Shown: piece by piece, positions 46,819-55,441 of the stretch
Layout: the number at the start of each line of letters is the position of its first letter
Numbering within the stretch: position 1 is the first letter of the stretch
The notes under the pieces: model-generated
What the model saw: only the letters and a program-made list of their open reading frames with translations
Told to the model about the DNA's origin: nothing
Database searches by the model: none
Origin: Nocardioides rotundus
GTDB lineage: Bacteria > Actinomycetota > Actinomycetes > Propionibacteriales > Nocardioidaceae
DNA: 64,000 nt
NCBI RefSeq assembly: GCF_019931675.1
Contig: NZ_CP082922.1
Coordinates: forward strand, 558,001-622,000
Direction of reading: 5' to 3'
Translations under genes and position numbers: made by a program

Positions 46819-47672
46819 GACGGCGATCCGGGCGCGCGACCGGACGCGACCTCCACCTGCGGCCACCCGTTGTTGCCGACGAGGGGGCCTGCACGGTCCT
46901 CCCCGGTCGCGGCCCGGCTCGGGGTCGGCTCCCGCGGCTCGCGTCCGCCGGCCGGGGTGCGGGTGCGCGGGCGCCGGCTGCCCCGCGCCGCGGCCGCCGC
47001 CGCCCCCAGCGCCGCACCGACGAGCAGCCCGAGGGCGACGTTCATCGGGGTCTGGGTCGAGGACTCGTCCGGCGGCGTGGCGCTCTCCAGCACGGCCACC
47101 CCGTCGCCGTACGCCGCCGCGCGCCGCAGCACCTGCCGACGGGCCAACGCGTTGGGCGTGAACTGCAGGAGCCGCTGGGTCTGCGCGTCGACCTTGTCGT
47201 CGGCGAAGGCGCGGAAGGCGGACGCGACCGCGTTCGCCCGGGCGGCGGCCTGCTCGCCGGTCGCGCCCTCGGCGGAGACGGTGATCAGGTCCACGTCGCG
47301 CCCCGGGGCGATGGTCAGCACCTCCTCCAGGCCCTGGGCGTCGGTGCCCACGCCCGGACGCTCGGCGGCCGCCGCAAGCACCGGCTCGGAGCCGAGCAGC
47401 TCGGCCTGGTTCATCAGGTAGCGGTCGGGGTCGTTGATGTAGTCGCTGCCCCCGATGCCGTCGAACGGCGAGGACGAGGACAGGAACAGCCGTGCCTCCG
47501 CGACGTAGCGCTCGGGCTGGACCGCCGAGACGACCAGCCCGGCGAGACCGCCGAGCACGGTCAGCGTCACGACCAGACGCAGGTTGGCCAGGATCGACGG
47601 CATCACCCCCACCCGGCTCCAGTGCAGCGCTGTCGAGTTCCTCGGCACCTTCGTGCCGTCGGTGGTGCTCAT
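46815..47672 (-). CDS. Wzz-like chain-length determinant protein
   Basis: A 285-residue protein with two membrane helices bracketing a periplasmic region (about 35-55: LRLVVTLTVLGGLAGLVVSAV; about 205-225: MNVALGLLVGAALGAAAAAA). The ARLFLSSSSPFDGIGGSDYINDP segment after the first helix is typical of polysaccharide chain-length regulators in actinobacteria. The C-terminal cytoplasmic tail is Arg/Pro-rich without kinase motifs. ATG 47672. First gene of the unit with the sulfotransferase, divergent from the GT2 operon. Confidence 0.75.
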   Translation of the reverse strand: MSTTDGTKVPRNSTALHWSRVGVMPSILANLRLVVTLTVLGGLAGLVVSAVQPERYVAEARLFLSSSSPFDGIGGSDYINDPDRYLMNQAELLGSEPVLAAAAERPGVGTDAQGLEEVLTIAPGRDVDLITVSAEGATGEQAAARANAVASAFRAFADDKVDAQTQRLLQFTPNALARRQVLRRAAAYGDGVAVLESATPPDESSTQTPMNVALGLLVGAALGAAAAAARGSRRPRTRTPAGGREPREPTPSRAATGEDRAGPLVGNNGWPQVEVASGRAPGSPS

Positions 47673-47946
47673 GCCTACGTTCCCCCCCCGGGATGACGCG
47701 TTCGGTGAGCGGTGACTGCCGGACCCCCGCCCGGCAGTGAAACCCCCGCGAGCTCCCCACGGCTCGCCTGCTCGACAAGCAGTCTCAGTGACGGGCTGCG
47801 CCGAGACAAGGTGCGCGACCCGAGACCCTCCCAAGGTGTGGGCGAACACATTCGTTGGTCCAATGCCGCGGTCTCCCGGGCGTTGACACAATCAAGGTGC
47901 CGACGGGGGGTCGGCATGCGACTCGACGATGCTGGGGGGCAGTCCA

Positions 47947-48858
47947 ATGTCGCTGACCGTGGGCGTTGTCGTGCCCTGCAAGAACGAGCGCGACACCCTG
48001 GGCACGTGCCTTCGCAGTGTGCGTGCCCAGGGGTCCCAGGTCGCCCGCGTGGTCGTGGTGGACAACGGCTCCACCGACGGCAGCGCCGAGATCGCCGAGG
48101 AGCTCGCCGACGAGGTGGTCCGGCTGCCGGACGCCCGGATCTCCCGGCTGCGCAACACCGGCGCGCTGCGCTGTCGCGACTTGGACCTGCTCGCGTTCGT
48201 CGACGCCGACTGCGAGCTGCTGCCCGGCTGGCTGGACGACGCCGAGAGCGCGCTGGGCGCTGCGGACCTGGTGAGCTCACGGTCCCTCGCCGGCGCGGAC
48301 GCCACCTGGGTGGCCCGCCGGTGGGCGGCCATCGAGTCGCACCAGGCCCATGAGGCGTCGCTGGCCTGGAGCCAGCACCTGCTGGTGCGCACCGACCGGT
48401 TCCTGCGCCTGGGCGGCTTCGACGAGCAGATGACCACCGGCGAGGACGCCGAGCTCTCCCGTCGGCTGCGCCTCACCGGCGGCACGGTGGCGCTGCTGGA
48501 CGGGATGCCGGCGGTCCACCACGGCTTCCCCCCGACGGTGCGCGACTTCTGGCGCCGCGAGCGCTGGCACACCTCCACGCCCGGCTGGTTCGCGCCGATG
48601 TCGACCAAGAGTCGAGCACTGGTCGTGCTCGCCGGTGCCTGGGGCGTCGCCTCCGCGGCGGTGCTCGCCGGCGCCGCCGTACGTCGCTCCCCGTGGCCGC
48701 TGGGCGTGTGGGCGGCGGGCTCGGCGGCGGCGCTCGGAGGCCTCGGGACCATCGCCGGCGGCAATGCCCGGCACGCCCTGCAGGACGGAAGCCTGATGTC
48801 CCTCTGGGCTCTCAACCGGGCGCTGCGAGCTCCCGCCGAACTAAAGGCACGCGCATGA
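47947..48858 (+). CDS. GT2 glycosyltransferase (first of three in operon)
   Basis: A 303-residue GT-A-fold enzyme: VVVPCKNERDTL nucleotide-binding start, VVDNGSTDGS, a DXD-like FVDADC, and GEDAELSRRLRLTGG acceptor/base region. Two hydrophobic segments near residues 225-275 suggest membrane anchoring. ATG 47947 follows a GGGGGG run; ATG 47929 is a longer alternative. Transfers a sugar onto a lipid-linked intermediate; the sugar is not predictable. Coupled to the next gene by an ATGA overlap. Confidence 0.83.
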   Translation: MSLTVGVVVPCKNERDTLGTCLRSVRAQGSQVARVVVVDNGSTDGSAEIAEELADEVVRLPDARISRLRNTGALRCRDLDLLAFVDADCELLPGWLDDAESALGAADLVSSRSLAGADATWVARRWAAIESHQAHEASLAWSQHLLVRTDRFLRLGGFDEQMTTGEDAELSRRLRLTGGTVALLDGMPAVHHGFPPTVRDFWRRERWHTSTPGWFAPMSTKSRALVVLAGAWGVASAAVLAGAAVRRSPWPLGVWAAGSAAALGGLGTIAGGNARHALQDGSLMSLWALNRALRAPAELKARA

Positions 48859-49790
48859 CCGATGACCGTGGCGGCGAGGCCCCCGACGACTTCGAGCTGG
48901 TGATTGTCAGCTACCGCAGCCGGCCGCAGGTCGAGCAACTGCTCGCGGGCCTGGACCCCGACCTGCCGGTGGCGGTCGTCGACAACGCCGGCGGCCAGGA
49001 CGGGGTCCTGGACCTCGTCGAGCGACGCCCGGCCGGGCGCGGCTTGGACGGCGGCGGCAACGGCTTCGCCCATGCCGCCAACCTGGGGGCCCTCAGCTCG
49101 CCGTACCCCGTCGTGGTGTTCCTCAACCCCGACGCCCGGCCGACGATGGAGGTGCTGACGAGCATCGTCGACGACGTGCGCGACGACCCGGGGCTGGCCT
49201 CCTCGGCGGCGACGCCGACCGGCGGCGACGGGCGGCCCGAGCTCGGGGTCGGCGGCTGGGAGCCCTCGGTGCCGCGGGCCCTGGCGCACGCGGTCGCCCT
49301 CCACAAGCTCGCCCCGCGCGCCGGGCTCTTCGCCCGGCCCGAGCCGCACGAGCAGCTGGAGGTGGACTGGACCACCGGCGCCTGCATGGCGGTGCGGACC
49401 GAGACGTTCCGTGCGCTCGGCGGCTTCGACGAGTCCTACTACGTCTACAACGAGGACGTCTCCTTCGGCCGGACGGTGCGGGGCCACGGTCTGCGTCAGC
49501 GGCTGCGCACCGACCTGCTGGTGCCGCACGCGAGCGGAGGCTCGGGCGCCCCGTCGCTGGAGATGATGCGGCTGCGGGGCGCGTCGATGGCCCGTTACGT
49601 GCGCGCGGGTCGCGGGCCCGCGGCGAGCCGGGTGATCTCCTCGGCGCTGGCGGCGGGCTACCTGGTGCGCGTGGTCGAGCAGCGCGCGCTGCGCAACCCC
49701 GGGCGCGCGGCCGAGCACATGTCCTATGTCCGCGGGGTGATGACCGGGCGTGCCTGGGTCGCGGGTCGTGAGGTGACCGCGGGTGGCTGA
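48855..49790 (+). CDS. GT2 glycosyltransferase (rhamnosyltransferase-like)
   Basis: A 311-residue GT2 enzyme. The N-terminus reads ELVIVSYRSRPQVEQLL, and VVFLNPDARPT carries the DXD-like position; TTGACMAVRTETFRALGGFDE and YNEDVSFGRTVRGHG match rhamnosyltransferase-like GT2 proteins. Two ATGA overlaps join it to its neighbours. Substrate not defined. Confidence 0.83.
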   Translation: MTDDRGGEAPDDFELVIVSYRSRPQVEQLLAGLDPDLPVAVVDNAGGQDGVLDLVERRPAGRGLDGGGNGFAHAANLGALSSPYPVVVFLNPDARPTMEVLTSIVDDVRDDPGLASSAATPTGGDGRPELGVGGWEPSVPRALAHAVALHKLAPRAGLFARPEPHEQLEVDWTTGACMAVRTETFRALGGFDESYYVYNEDVSFGRTVRGHGLRQRLRTDLLVPHASGGSGAPSLEMMRLRGASMARYVRAGRGPAASRVISSALAAGYLVRVVEQRALRNPGRAAEHMSYVRGVMTGRAWVAGREVTAGG

Positions 49791-50772
49791 GTCGGTCACC
49801 GTCCTGGTCCCCGCGCTCGACGAGTCGGCGTCGATCGACGCGTGCCTGCTCTCGGTGCGCGCCCAGACCCACCGGGACCTGCACATCGTGGTCGTGGACA
49901 ACGGCTCCACCGACGACACCCGCGACCGGGTGCGCGCGCACGCGTCCGCCGACCCCCGGGTCGAGCTGGTCGAGCACCCGCAGCGCTCCATCCCAGGAGC
50001 CCTCAACGCCGGGCTGCAGGCCGCACGCGGCACGTGGCTGGTCCGGGTCGACGCGCACTCCACCGTCCCGCCCGACTACGTCGCGCGCGCGGTCGAGCGC
50101 CTCGGGACCGGTCGATGGGCAGGGGTCGGCGGGCGCAAGGACGCCGTGGCCCGCACCGGTGCCGGCAAGGCGATCGCCGCCGTCCTCGGCTCGCGTCTCG
50201 CCGTCGGCGGTTCGGTCTACCACCACGGCGACACCGTCCAGGAGGTCGACCACATCCCGTTCGGGGCCTACCCGACCTCGCTGGTCCGGCAGCTCGGCGG
50301 ATGGCGGGAGGACATCGCCAACAACGAGGACTTCGAGTTCGACCAGCGGCTGCGCGCGCACGGGCCGCTGCTGTTCGACCCGGAGCTGAGGATCAGCTGG
50401 CACGGCAAGGAGACGGTCGGCGACCTGTTCGCCCAGTACCGCCGCTACGGCACCGGCAAGCCCGCGGTGGCGCTGGCGCACCCGGCGAGCGTGAGCCCCC
50501 GACACCTGTTGCCGCCGGCGCTCGTGGCGTGGCTGGCCGGGGCGGCGACGGCGGTGCCGCGCAGGCCCGGGCTGGCGGCCGCGATGGCCGCGCCGTACCT
50601 CCTCGTCGTCGGCGCCTGCTCCGCGAGCATCGTGCGCGACCTGCCCGACGACGCGGAGCCTACGACGGTCCCCGCGGCCCTGGTCGCGATGCAGGTCGGC
50701 TGGGGCGTGGGGTTCTGGGAGGGTGCCGCCCGGCTGGTCAGGGGAGGCTGGAGACGGCCTCGTCGGGCGTGA
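49783..50772 (+). CDS. GT2 glycosyltransferase (ExoA-like)
   Basis: A 329-residue GT2 enzyme: VLVPALDESASI, VVDNGSTDDT, VRVDAHSTVPPDYV, and RQLGGWREDIANNEDFEFDQRL, as in succinoglycan ExoA-type transferases. Membrane helices near the C-terminus (about 240-300) would anchor it. GTG 49783 overlaps the previous gene by eight bases. Its 3' end overlaps the convergent GT2 gene by 35 bases. Confidence 0.83.
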   Translation: MAESVTVLVPALDESASIDACLLSVRAQTHRDLHIVVVDNGSTDDTRDRVRAHASADPRVELVEHPQRSIPGALNAGLQAARGTWLVRVDAHSTVPPDYVARAVERLGTGRWAGVGGRKDAVARTGAGKAIAAVLGSRLAVGGSVYHHGDTVQEVDHIPFGAYPTSLVRQLGGWREDIANNEDFEFDQRLRAHGPLLFDPELRISWHGKETVGDLFAQYRRYGTGKPAVALAHPASVSPRHLLPPALVAWLAGAATAVPRRPGLAAAMAAPYLLVVGACSASIVRDLPDDAEPTTVPAALVAMQVGWGVGFWEGAARLVRGGWRRPRRA

Positions 50773-51685
50773 CCAGCGCGGCCCGTCGGGCGGCCGTCCA
50801 CCTGCGGGTCCAGTAGCCGACCCGCCAGCCCAGCTGCCAGACCCGCCCGATGCGCCGTACCGGACCCGGGGCGTCGGCGGCCCCTCCCGCGTCCGCGGGA
50901 TAACGGCTGGCGAGCTCGGCGAATCCGCGACCGTAGGCCAGCCCCTGACGCCACCGGCCGGGGGTGGAGGCGCGCAGCCGCAGGTGGACCAGGACGTCGT
51001 CGGCGAACGCCAGCTCCACACCCTCCCGTTGCACCCGCCAGCACAGGTCGGTGTCCTCCAGCACCCGCAGCGTTTCGTCGAAGCCCCCGACCTCGACGAA
51101 CAGGGCACGCTCGATGCCCAGGTTGCAGCTGCCCGCGTGCGGGGCGAGATAGCCGGGGGTGCGCTGGAGCCCCTCCTGCTGCTCCACCGTCCGGGTGCGC
51201 AGGACCGAGGGTCGGTTGAGCATCCGCCCGTCCAGCCGTCCCGCGACGAAGCGATGCCGCTCCAGGGCGTCGCACATGCGCGCCAGCCAGTCGTCGGAGA
51301 CCACGTCGTCGGCGTCGCAGAAGGCGACCCAGCGTCCGTGCGCGGCGTGCACGCCGACGTTGCGCGCATGGCCCGCGCCGGGCAGGTGCGAGGCGTCGAG
51401 CACCCGGAGCGGGAGGCGGTCGCGGAAGCGGCGCACGACCTCCAGGGTGCCGTCGGACGAGCCGTTGTCGCAGACCAGCACCTCCCAGGTCCGGCCCGGC
51501 CGCTGCCGGGTCAGGGCAGCCAGCTGCTCGCCGATGCTGTCCGCGGCGTCGCGGCAGGCGATGACGACCGACACCTCGATGACCACGTCGGGCGGCCGTC
51601 CGCGCTCGCCGGTCATCGTCGCCGCCCCAGGTCCTTCAGCGACCAGCCCCGAGGCGCCGCGGCCGTGCGTCCGGTCAGAAGTCAC
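50738..51685 (-). CDS. GT2 glycosyltransferase
   Basis: A 315-residue GT2 protein: VSVVIACRDAADSI, VCDNGSSDGT, AFCDADDVVSDDWL (DXD), and VGGFDETLRVLEDTDLCWRVQ. The GTG at 51685 overlaps the upstream SAF-domain gene by 11 bases; an internal ATG at 51616 is an alternative start. It is the last gene of the reverse-strand cassette running from rfbF, suggesting it transfers the sugar made by that cassette. Confidence 0.82.
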   Translation of the reverse strand: MTSDRTHGRGASGLVAEGPGAATMTGERGRPPDVVIEVSVVIACRDAADSIGEQLAALTRQRPGRTWEVLVCDNGSSDGTLEVVRRFRDRLPLRVLDASHLPGAGHARNVGVHAAHGRWVAFCDADDVVSDDWLARMCDALERHRFVAGRLDGRMLNRPSVLRTRTVEQQEGLQRTPGYLAPHAGSCNLGIERALFVEVGGFDETLRVLEDTDLCWRVQREGVELAFADDVLVHLRLRASTPGRWRQGLAYGRGFAELASRYPADAGGAADAPGPVRRIGRVWQLGWRVGYWTRRWTAARRAALVTPDEAVSSLP

Positions 51686-52979
51686 CGTCGCGTCGTACCC
51701 CCCATCGGGCCTGCTCCTCGCGCAGCTCGTCGACCAGGCGACCCTCCGGGAGGTCGATGTCGGCGTAGCCGATCACCTCGTCGCGGCGGATCGGGCGACG
51801 CAGCACGGCCCCCTCGGCGACCCCGATCGGCAGCAGCGCGTCGTGGCGGGTGACGTCGGCCCGCTCGGCCTGGCCGTAGGTGTCGTAGCCGCCGAGGCCG
51901 TCCAGGCGCGTGCCTGCGGGCAGGTCGCGCTTGGCGGTCGTCACCACCTCGACCGTGGGCGGCCCCAGCGGCCGGATCGCCGCGTCGTGGAACAGGGCCG
52001 CGCGCGCCGCCGTCAGCGGCACCTCGAAGTGGCACAGGTGGTAGGGCGTGTAGAAGCTGTACAGCGGCCCCGTGCCCAGCTTGTAGAGCTCCAGGTAGTG
52101 CCGTTGCCGCGGGTCGTCGTGGGTGCCCAGGACGAACACCCCGGGCCCCGGCCGGCTCCCGACCACGTAGTCGACCACCCCGCCGAGCGAGCGGAGCTCG
52201 TCCACGTCGTAGGCGTCCACCAGCTCGTCCACGTGACCCGGGTGCTCCGCGCCGCCCATGCCGCGCCGGGCGACGGTCATGCCGGTGGCGTTGGCGACCG
52301 TGGCCTGCTCGATGGAGATCTTCGTGCCGTCGGCGAAGCTGGTCACCATGTGCGGGTCCTGGCCCCACCGCTGCGCGAAGCCCGCCTGGGTCGTCGGGTT
52401 GCGGTAGGGGTCCTGCAGGCCCTTCACGTTGCCGCACACGAGCGGGGTCAGCCCGATGCTCCGGACGAAGCGGACCAGGTTCATCTGGACGCCGGGCTGG
52501 TCGCCGTCGCAGCCGGTCAGCACCACCCCGCGCTCGCGCGCCCGGTGGCTGAGCAGCGGACCGACGGTGGCGTCCACCTCGGCGTTCATCAGCACCACGT
52601 GCCTGCCGTGCTCGATCGCGGTCACGACCACGTGGCAGCCGTACTCCACGGCGCCGGTCGCCTCGATCACCACGTCGACCGCATCGGCCTCGCAGACCGC
52701 GCGATAGTCGTCGGTGATCGCCGGGACCCCCTCCGCGACGGCCTTGTCCACCCCGTCGGCGTCGGTCACCGCCAGCGGGTCGGTGAGGCCGGCCTCGCGA
52801 TAGGCCCGCTCGGCGTTGGCGAGGGTCCGATTGGCGATGGCCACGAGCTCCATGCCCGGCACGCTGTTGACGATCTGGTTGGTCACGCCGCGCCCCATGA
52901 ACCCGGCGCCGACGAGCGCGACCCGGACCGGGTCCGCCTCGCGGGCCCGGTCGCGCAGCGCCTGATCGACGATGATCAT
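51675..52979 (-). CDS. SAF-domain NAD(P)-dependent dehydrogenase
   Basis: A 434-residue protein with an N-terminal Rossmann domain (VALVGAGFMGRGV, near residue 22) of the homoserine-dehydrogenase-like type and a C-terminal SAF domain (about 365-420: LPAGTRLDGLGG ... LPIGVAEGAVLRRPIRRDEVI). Such proteins occur in sugar-biosynthesis and exopolysaccharide clusters, often right after a cytidylyltransferase, SDR and cupin. Its reaction is not established; oxidation or reduction of a nucleotide sugar or branched-sugar precursor is inferred from context. ATG 52979 overlaps the previous stop as ATGA. Confidence 0.7.
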   Translation of the reverse strand: MIIVDQALRDRAREADPVRVALVGAGFMGRGVTNQIVNSVPGMELVAIANRTLANAERAYREAGLTDPLAVTDADGVDKAVAEGVPAITDDYRAVCEADAVDVVIEATGAVEYGCHVVVTAIEHGRHVVLMNAEVDATVGPLLSHRARERGVVLTGCDGDQPGVQMNLVRFVRSIGLTPLVCGNVKGLQDPYRNPTTQAGFAQRWGQDPHMVTSFADGTKISIEQATVANATGMTVARRGMGGAEHPGHVDELVDAYDVDELRSLGGVVDYVVGSRPGPGVFVLGTHDDPRQRHYLELYKLGTGPLYSFYTPYHLCHFEVPLTAARAALFHDAAIRPLGPPTVEVVTTAKRDLPAGTRLDGLGGYDTYGQAERADVTRHDALLPIGVAEGAVLRRPIRRDEVIGYADIDLPEGRLVDELREEQARWGVRRDGDF

Positions 52980-53548
52980 CGCGCCACCGCCTCCGTCCCC
53001 CACAGGTCCTTCTCGTCACGGTCCGCGAGCAGCGGCCAGGAGGAGTCCTTGGCGCTGATGACGCTGACGTCGCGCGGCCAGTGCAGGCCGAGCGCCGGGT
53101 CGTCGTACCGCAGGCCCCGCTCGGCCTCCGGGTGGTAGGAGCCGCTCACCTGGTAGGTCACCTCGGTGTCGTCCTCCAGCGTCTGGTATCCGTGGGCGAA
53201 GTACGGCGGGACGTAGATCGCCCGGCGGTTCTCCGCGGACAGGGTCACCGACACGTGCTGGAGGTAGGTCGGCGAGCCGGGCCGCATGTCCACGACGATG
53301 TCCTCGATCGACCCGCGGGTGCAACGGACCAGCTTGGCCTCCGGGTGCGGCGCGACCTGGAAGTGCATGCCCCGCAGGGTCCCGCCGCGGTGGTTGAACG
53401 ACAGGTTGCACTGCTCCACCGCCGGCTCCAGGCCGGCGGCGAGGAACTCCTCGCGGCAGAAGGTGCGCGCGAAGAACCCCCGGTCGTCCTCGCGGGTCTC
53501 GACGTCGAGGACGGCAACGCCCTCAATCGGGGTGACGTTGACGATCAC
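52976..53548 (-). CDS. RmlC-like nucleotide-sugar 3,5-epimerase
   Basis: A 190-residue cupin of the dTDP-4-dehydrorhamnose 3,5-epimerase family: REDDRGFFARTFC, LSFNHRGGTLRGMHFQ (catalytic His), KLVRCTRGSIEDIVVDMR and YFAHGYQTLEDDTEVTYQVS. Because the neighbouring activating enzyme is a cytidylyltransferase, the substrate may be a CDP-linked ketosugar and not dTDP-rhamnose. GTG 53548 overlaps the epimerase stop (GTGA). Confidence 0.82.
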   Translation of the reverse strand: MIVNVTPIEGVAVLDVETREDDRGFFARTFCREEFLAAGLEPAVEQCNLSFNHRGGTLRGMHFQVAPHPEAKLVRCTRGSIEDIVVDMRPGSPTYLQHVSVTLSAENRRAIYVPPYFAHGYQTLEDDTEVTYQVSGSYHPEAERGLRYDDPALGLHWPRDVSVISAKDSSWPLLADRDEKDLWGTEAVAR

Positions 53549-54570
53549 GGCTTCCTCCAGAACAGGTCGGAGTCGAGCTGGCAGGTGTCGATCAGGTGCT
53601 GCAGCTGGCGCAGCCGCGTGTGACCGCGGCCCTCGAAGGTCTCGGTGTCCAGGTCGATCGAGGTGAACACGTCGCGCAGCTGGCGGGCGCCGGACCCGGC
53701 GTCCCACTGGCAGGCGAAGCCGGGCAGCTTGTTCGCGATCTTCTCGAAGGCGACGCGGTAGCTGCGGTTGTCCCCACCGCTGGGCCCGAAGCTGACCTCG
53801 CACCCGGGGAAGGTGTCCGCCACGATCTCGGCGACCTCCCGGACCCGGTAGTTCTGGTCGCTGTCCCCGACGTTGAAGACCTCGCCGTGGACGACGTCGC
53901 GCGGCGCCTCGAGCGCCAGCCGGATCGCCTGGCCGATGTCCAGCGCGTGCGCCAGCGGGCGCCACGGGCTCCCGTCGCTGGTCATCACGATCCGGCCGGT
54001 GGTGCACGCCAGCCCGGACAGGTTGTTCAGCACGATGTCGAAGCGCATCCGCGGCGAGGCGCCGAAGGCGGTGGCGTTGCGCAGGAAGGTCGGCGAGAAC
54101 GAGTCGTCGGCCATCGCGGTCAGGTCGCGCTCCACCATCACCTTGCACTCGGCGTAGGCCGTCTGCGGGTTCACCGGCGAGGTCTCGTCGACCTCGCCGT
54201 CGGCGACGCCGTACACACTGCACGAGGACATGTAGACGAACCGCCCGACACCGGCCTGCTTGGCCAGCCGGGCCAGCCGGACCGACCCCTGGTGGTTGAT
54301 GTCGTAGGTCACCGTGGGGGACAGCTGGCCCAGCGGGTCGTTGGACAGCTCGGCCATGTGCACGATCGCGTCCACGCCCTCGAGGTCGGCGACCTCCAGG
54401 TGGCGGATGTCCTTGGCCAGGGTCAGCGGCGTGGCGTCCACGCCGGGGTAGAGCCAGCCCTGCCGGTAGTAGCCCGTGTCGACGCCGACCACGTCGTGGC
54501 CGTGCCGGAGCAGGTCCGCCCCCAGGAGGCAGCCGAGGTAGCCCTCGGTGCCGGTCACCAGAACCTTCAT
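53545..54570 (-). CDS. NAD-dependent epimerase/dehydratase (extended SDR)
   Basis: A 341-residue extended SDR: VTGTEGYLG cofactor motif (residues 5-13), the SSCSVYG motif, and Y139-AEC-K143 catalytic pair. Resembles GDP/CDP-sugar epimerases and dehydratases of actinobacterial glycan clusters; it lacks clear resemblance to CDP-glucose 4,6-dehydratase (RfbG). Its exact product is unknown. ATG 54570 shares one base with the rfbF stop (TGATG). Confidence 0.78.
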   Translation of the reverse strand: MKVLVTGTEGYLGCLLGADLLRHGHDVVGVDTGYYRQGWLYPGVDATPLTLAKDIRHLEVADLEGVDAIVHMAELSNDPLGQLSPTVTYDINHQGSVRLARLAKQAGVGRFVYMSSCSVYGVADGEVDETSPVNPQTAYAECKVMVERDLTAMADDSFSPTFLRNATAFGASPRMRFDIVLNNLSGLACTTGRIVMTSDGSPWRPLAHALDIGQAIRLALEAPRDVVHGEVFNVGDSDQNYRVREVAEIVADTFPGCEVSFGPSGGDNRSYRVAFEKIANKLPGFACQWDAGSGARQLRDVFTSIDLDTETFEGRGHTRLRQLQHLIDTCQLDSDLFWRKP

Positions 54571-55385
54571 CAGTTGTCCCATACCTTCCACTCGGCGCGA
54601 CCGGAGTCCCACAGGCCGTTCAGCTCGGTCCAGTCCCGGAAGGTGTCCATGCCCATCCAGAACCCCTCGTGCGGGTGCATGTTCAGCTCGCCGTCCGCGG
54701 CCAGGTGCTGCAACGGCTGGTGCTCCAGGAGCAGGTTCGGGTCGTCGTCGAGGTACTTGTCGACGAAGATCCGGTCGAACATGAAGTAGCCGCCGCTCAC
54801 CCAGCCGGCGGCCAGCGTGGGCTTCTCGTTGAACTCCTGCACCTGCCCGTCGGCCACCCGCATCTCGCCGTACCGGCTGGCCGGGTGGACGCCGGTGACG
54901 GTGCCGATCCGGTCGCCCTCCAGGTGCGTCCGCACCACCGCGGGCAGGTCGACCGCGCCGACCCCGTCGCCGTAGGTGAGCATGAAGTGGTCGCTGTCGA
55001 GGTAGTCGGCCACCCGGCGGATGCGCGCGCCGGTGCCGGTCATCAGACCGGTGTCGACGAAGGTGATCTCCCAGTCCTCCAGGTCGCCCGACCGGTGCCA
55101 CTGCGGCTCGGAGTCGCCGCCCAGGGAGAGGGTGAAGTCGTCCTGGTGCTCGCGGTAGTCCAGGAAGTAGCGCCGGATCTGGTCGCTCTTGTAGCCCAGG
55201 CACAGGACGAACCGGCGGAAGCCGTAGTGGCCGTAGGTCTTCATCACGTGCCACAGGATCGGCTTGCCGCCGATGTCGACCAGCGGCTTCGGCAGCTTCT
55301 CACTGGCCTCGCGCAGGCGGGTCCCCATGCCTCCGCACAGGATCACCACCGGAACCTCGGCAGGGTCGAAGTCGGACGTGTACAT
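54570..55385 (-). CDS. rfbF: Glucose-1-phosphate cytidylyltransferase
   Basis: A 271-residue nucleotidyltransferase with GGMGTRLRE (18-26), KLPKPLVDIGGKPILWHVMK, and GYKSDQIRRYFLDY, the CDP-glucose-specific signature of RfbF. Makes CDP-glucose from glucose-1-phosphate and CTP. It starts the four-gene nucleotide-sugar cassette running leftward; the sugar-phosphate transferase gene lies 56 bp upstream. ATG 55385. Confidence 0.88.
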   Translation of the reverse strand: MYTSDFDPAEVPVVILCGGMGTRLREASEKLPKPLVDIGGKPILWHVMKTYGHYGFRRFVLCLGYKSDQIRRYFLDYREHQDDFTLSLGGDSEPQWHRSGDLEDWEITFVDTGLMTGTGARIRRVADYLDSDHFMLTYGDGVGAVDLPAVVRTHLEGDRIGTVTGVHPASRYGEMRVADGQVQEFNEKPTLAAGWVSGGYFMFDRIFVDKYLDDDPNLLLEHQPLQHLAADGELNMHPHEGFWMGMDTFRDWTELNGLWDSGRAEWKVWDN

Positions 55386-55441
55386 GTGTGCTCCTCGTTG
55401 TGACGGTGGGTAGTGCGTCTTGTCGGTCGCGCCGCGGGACA

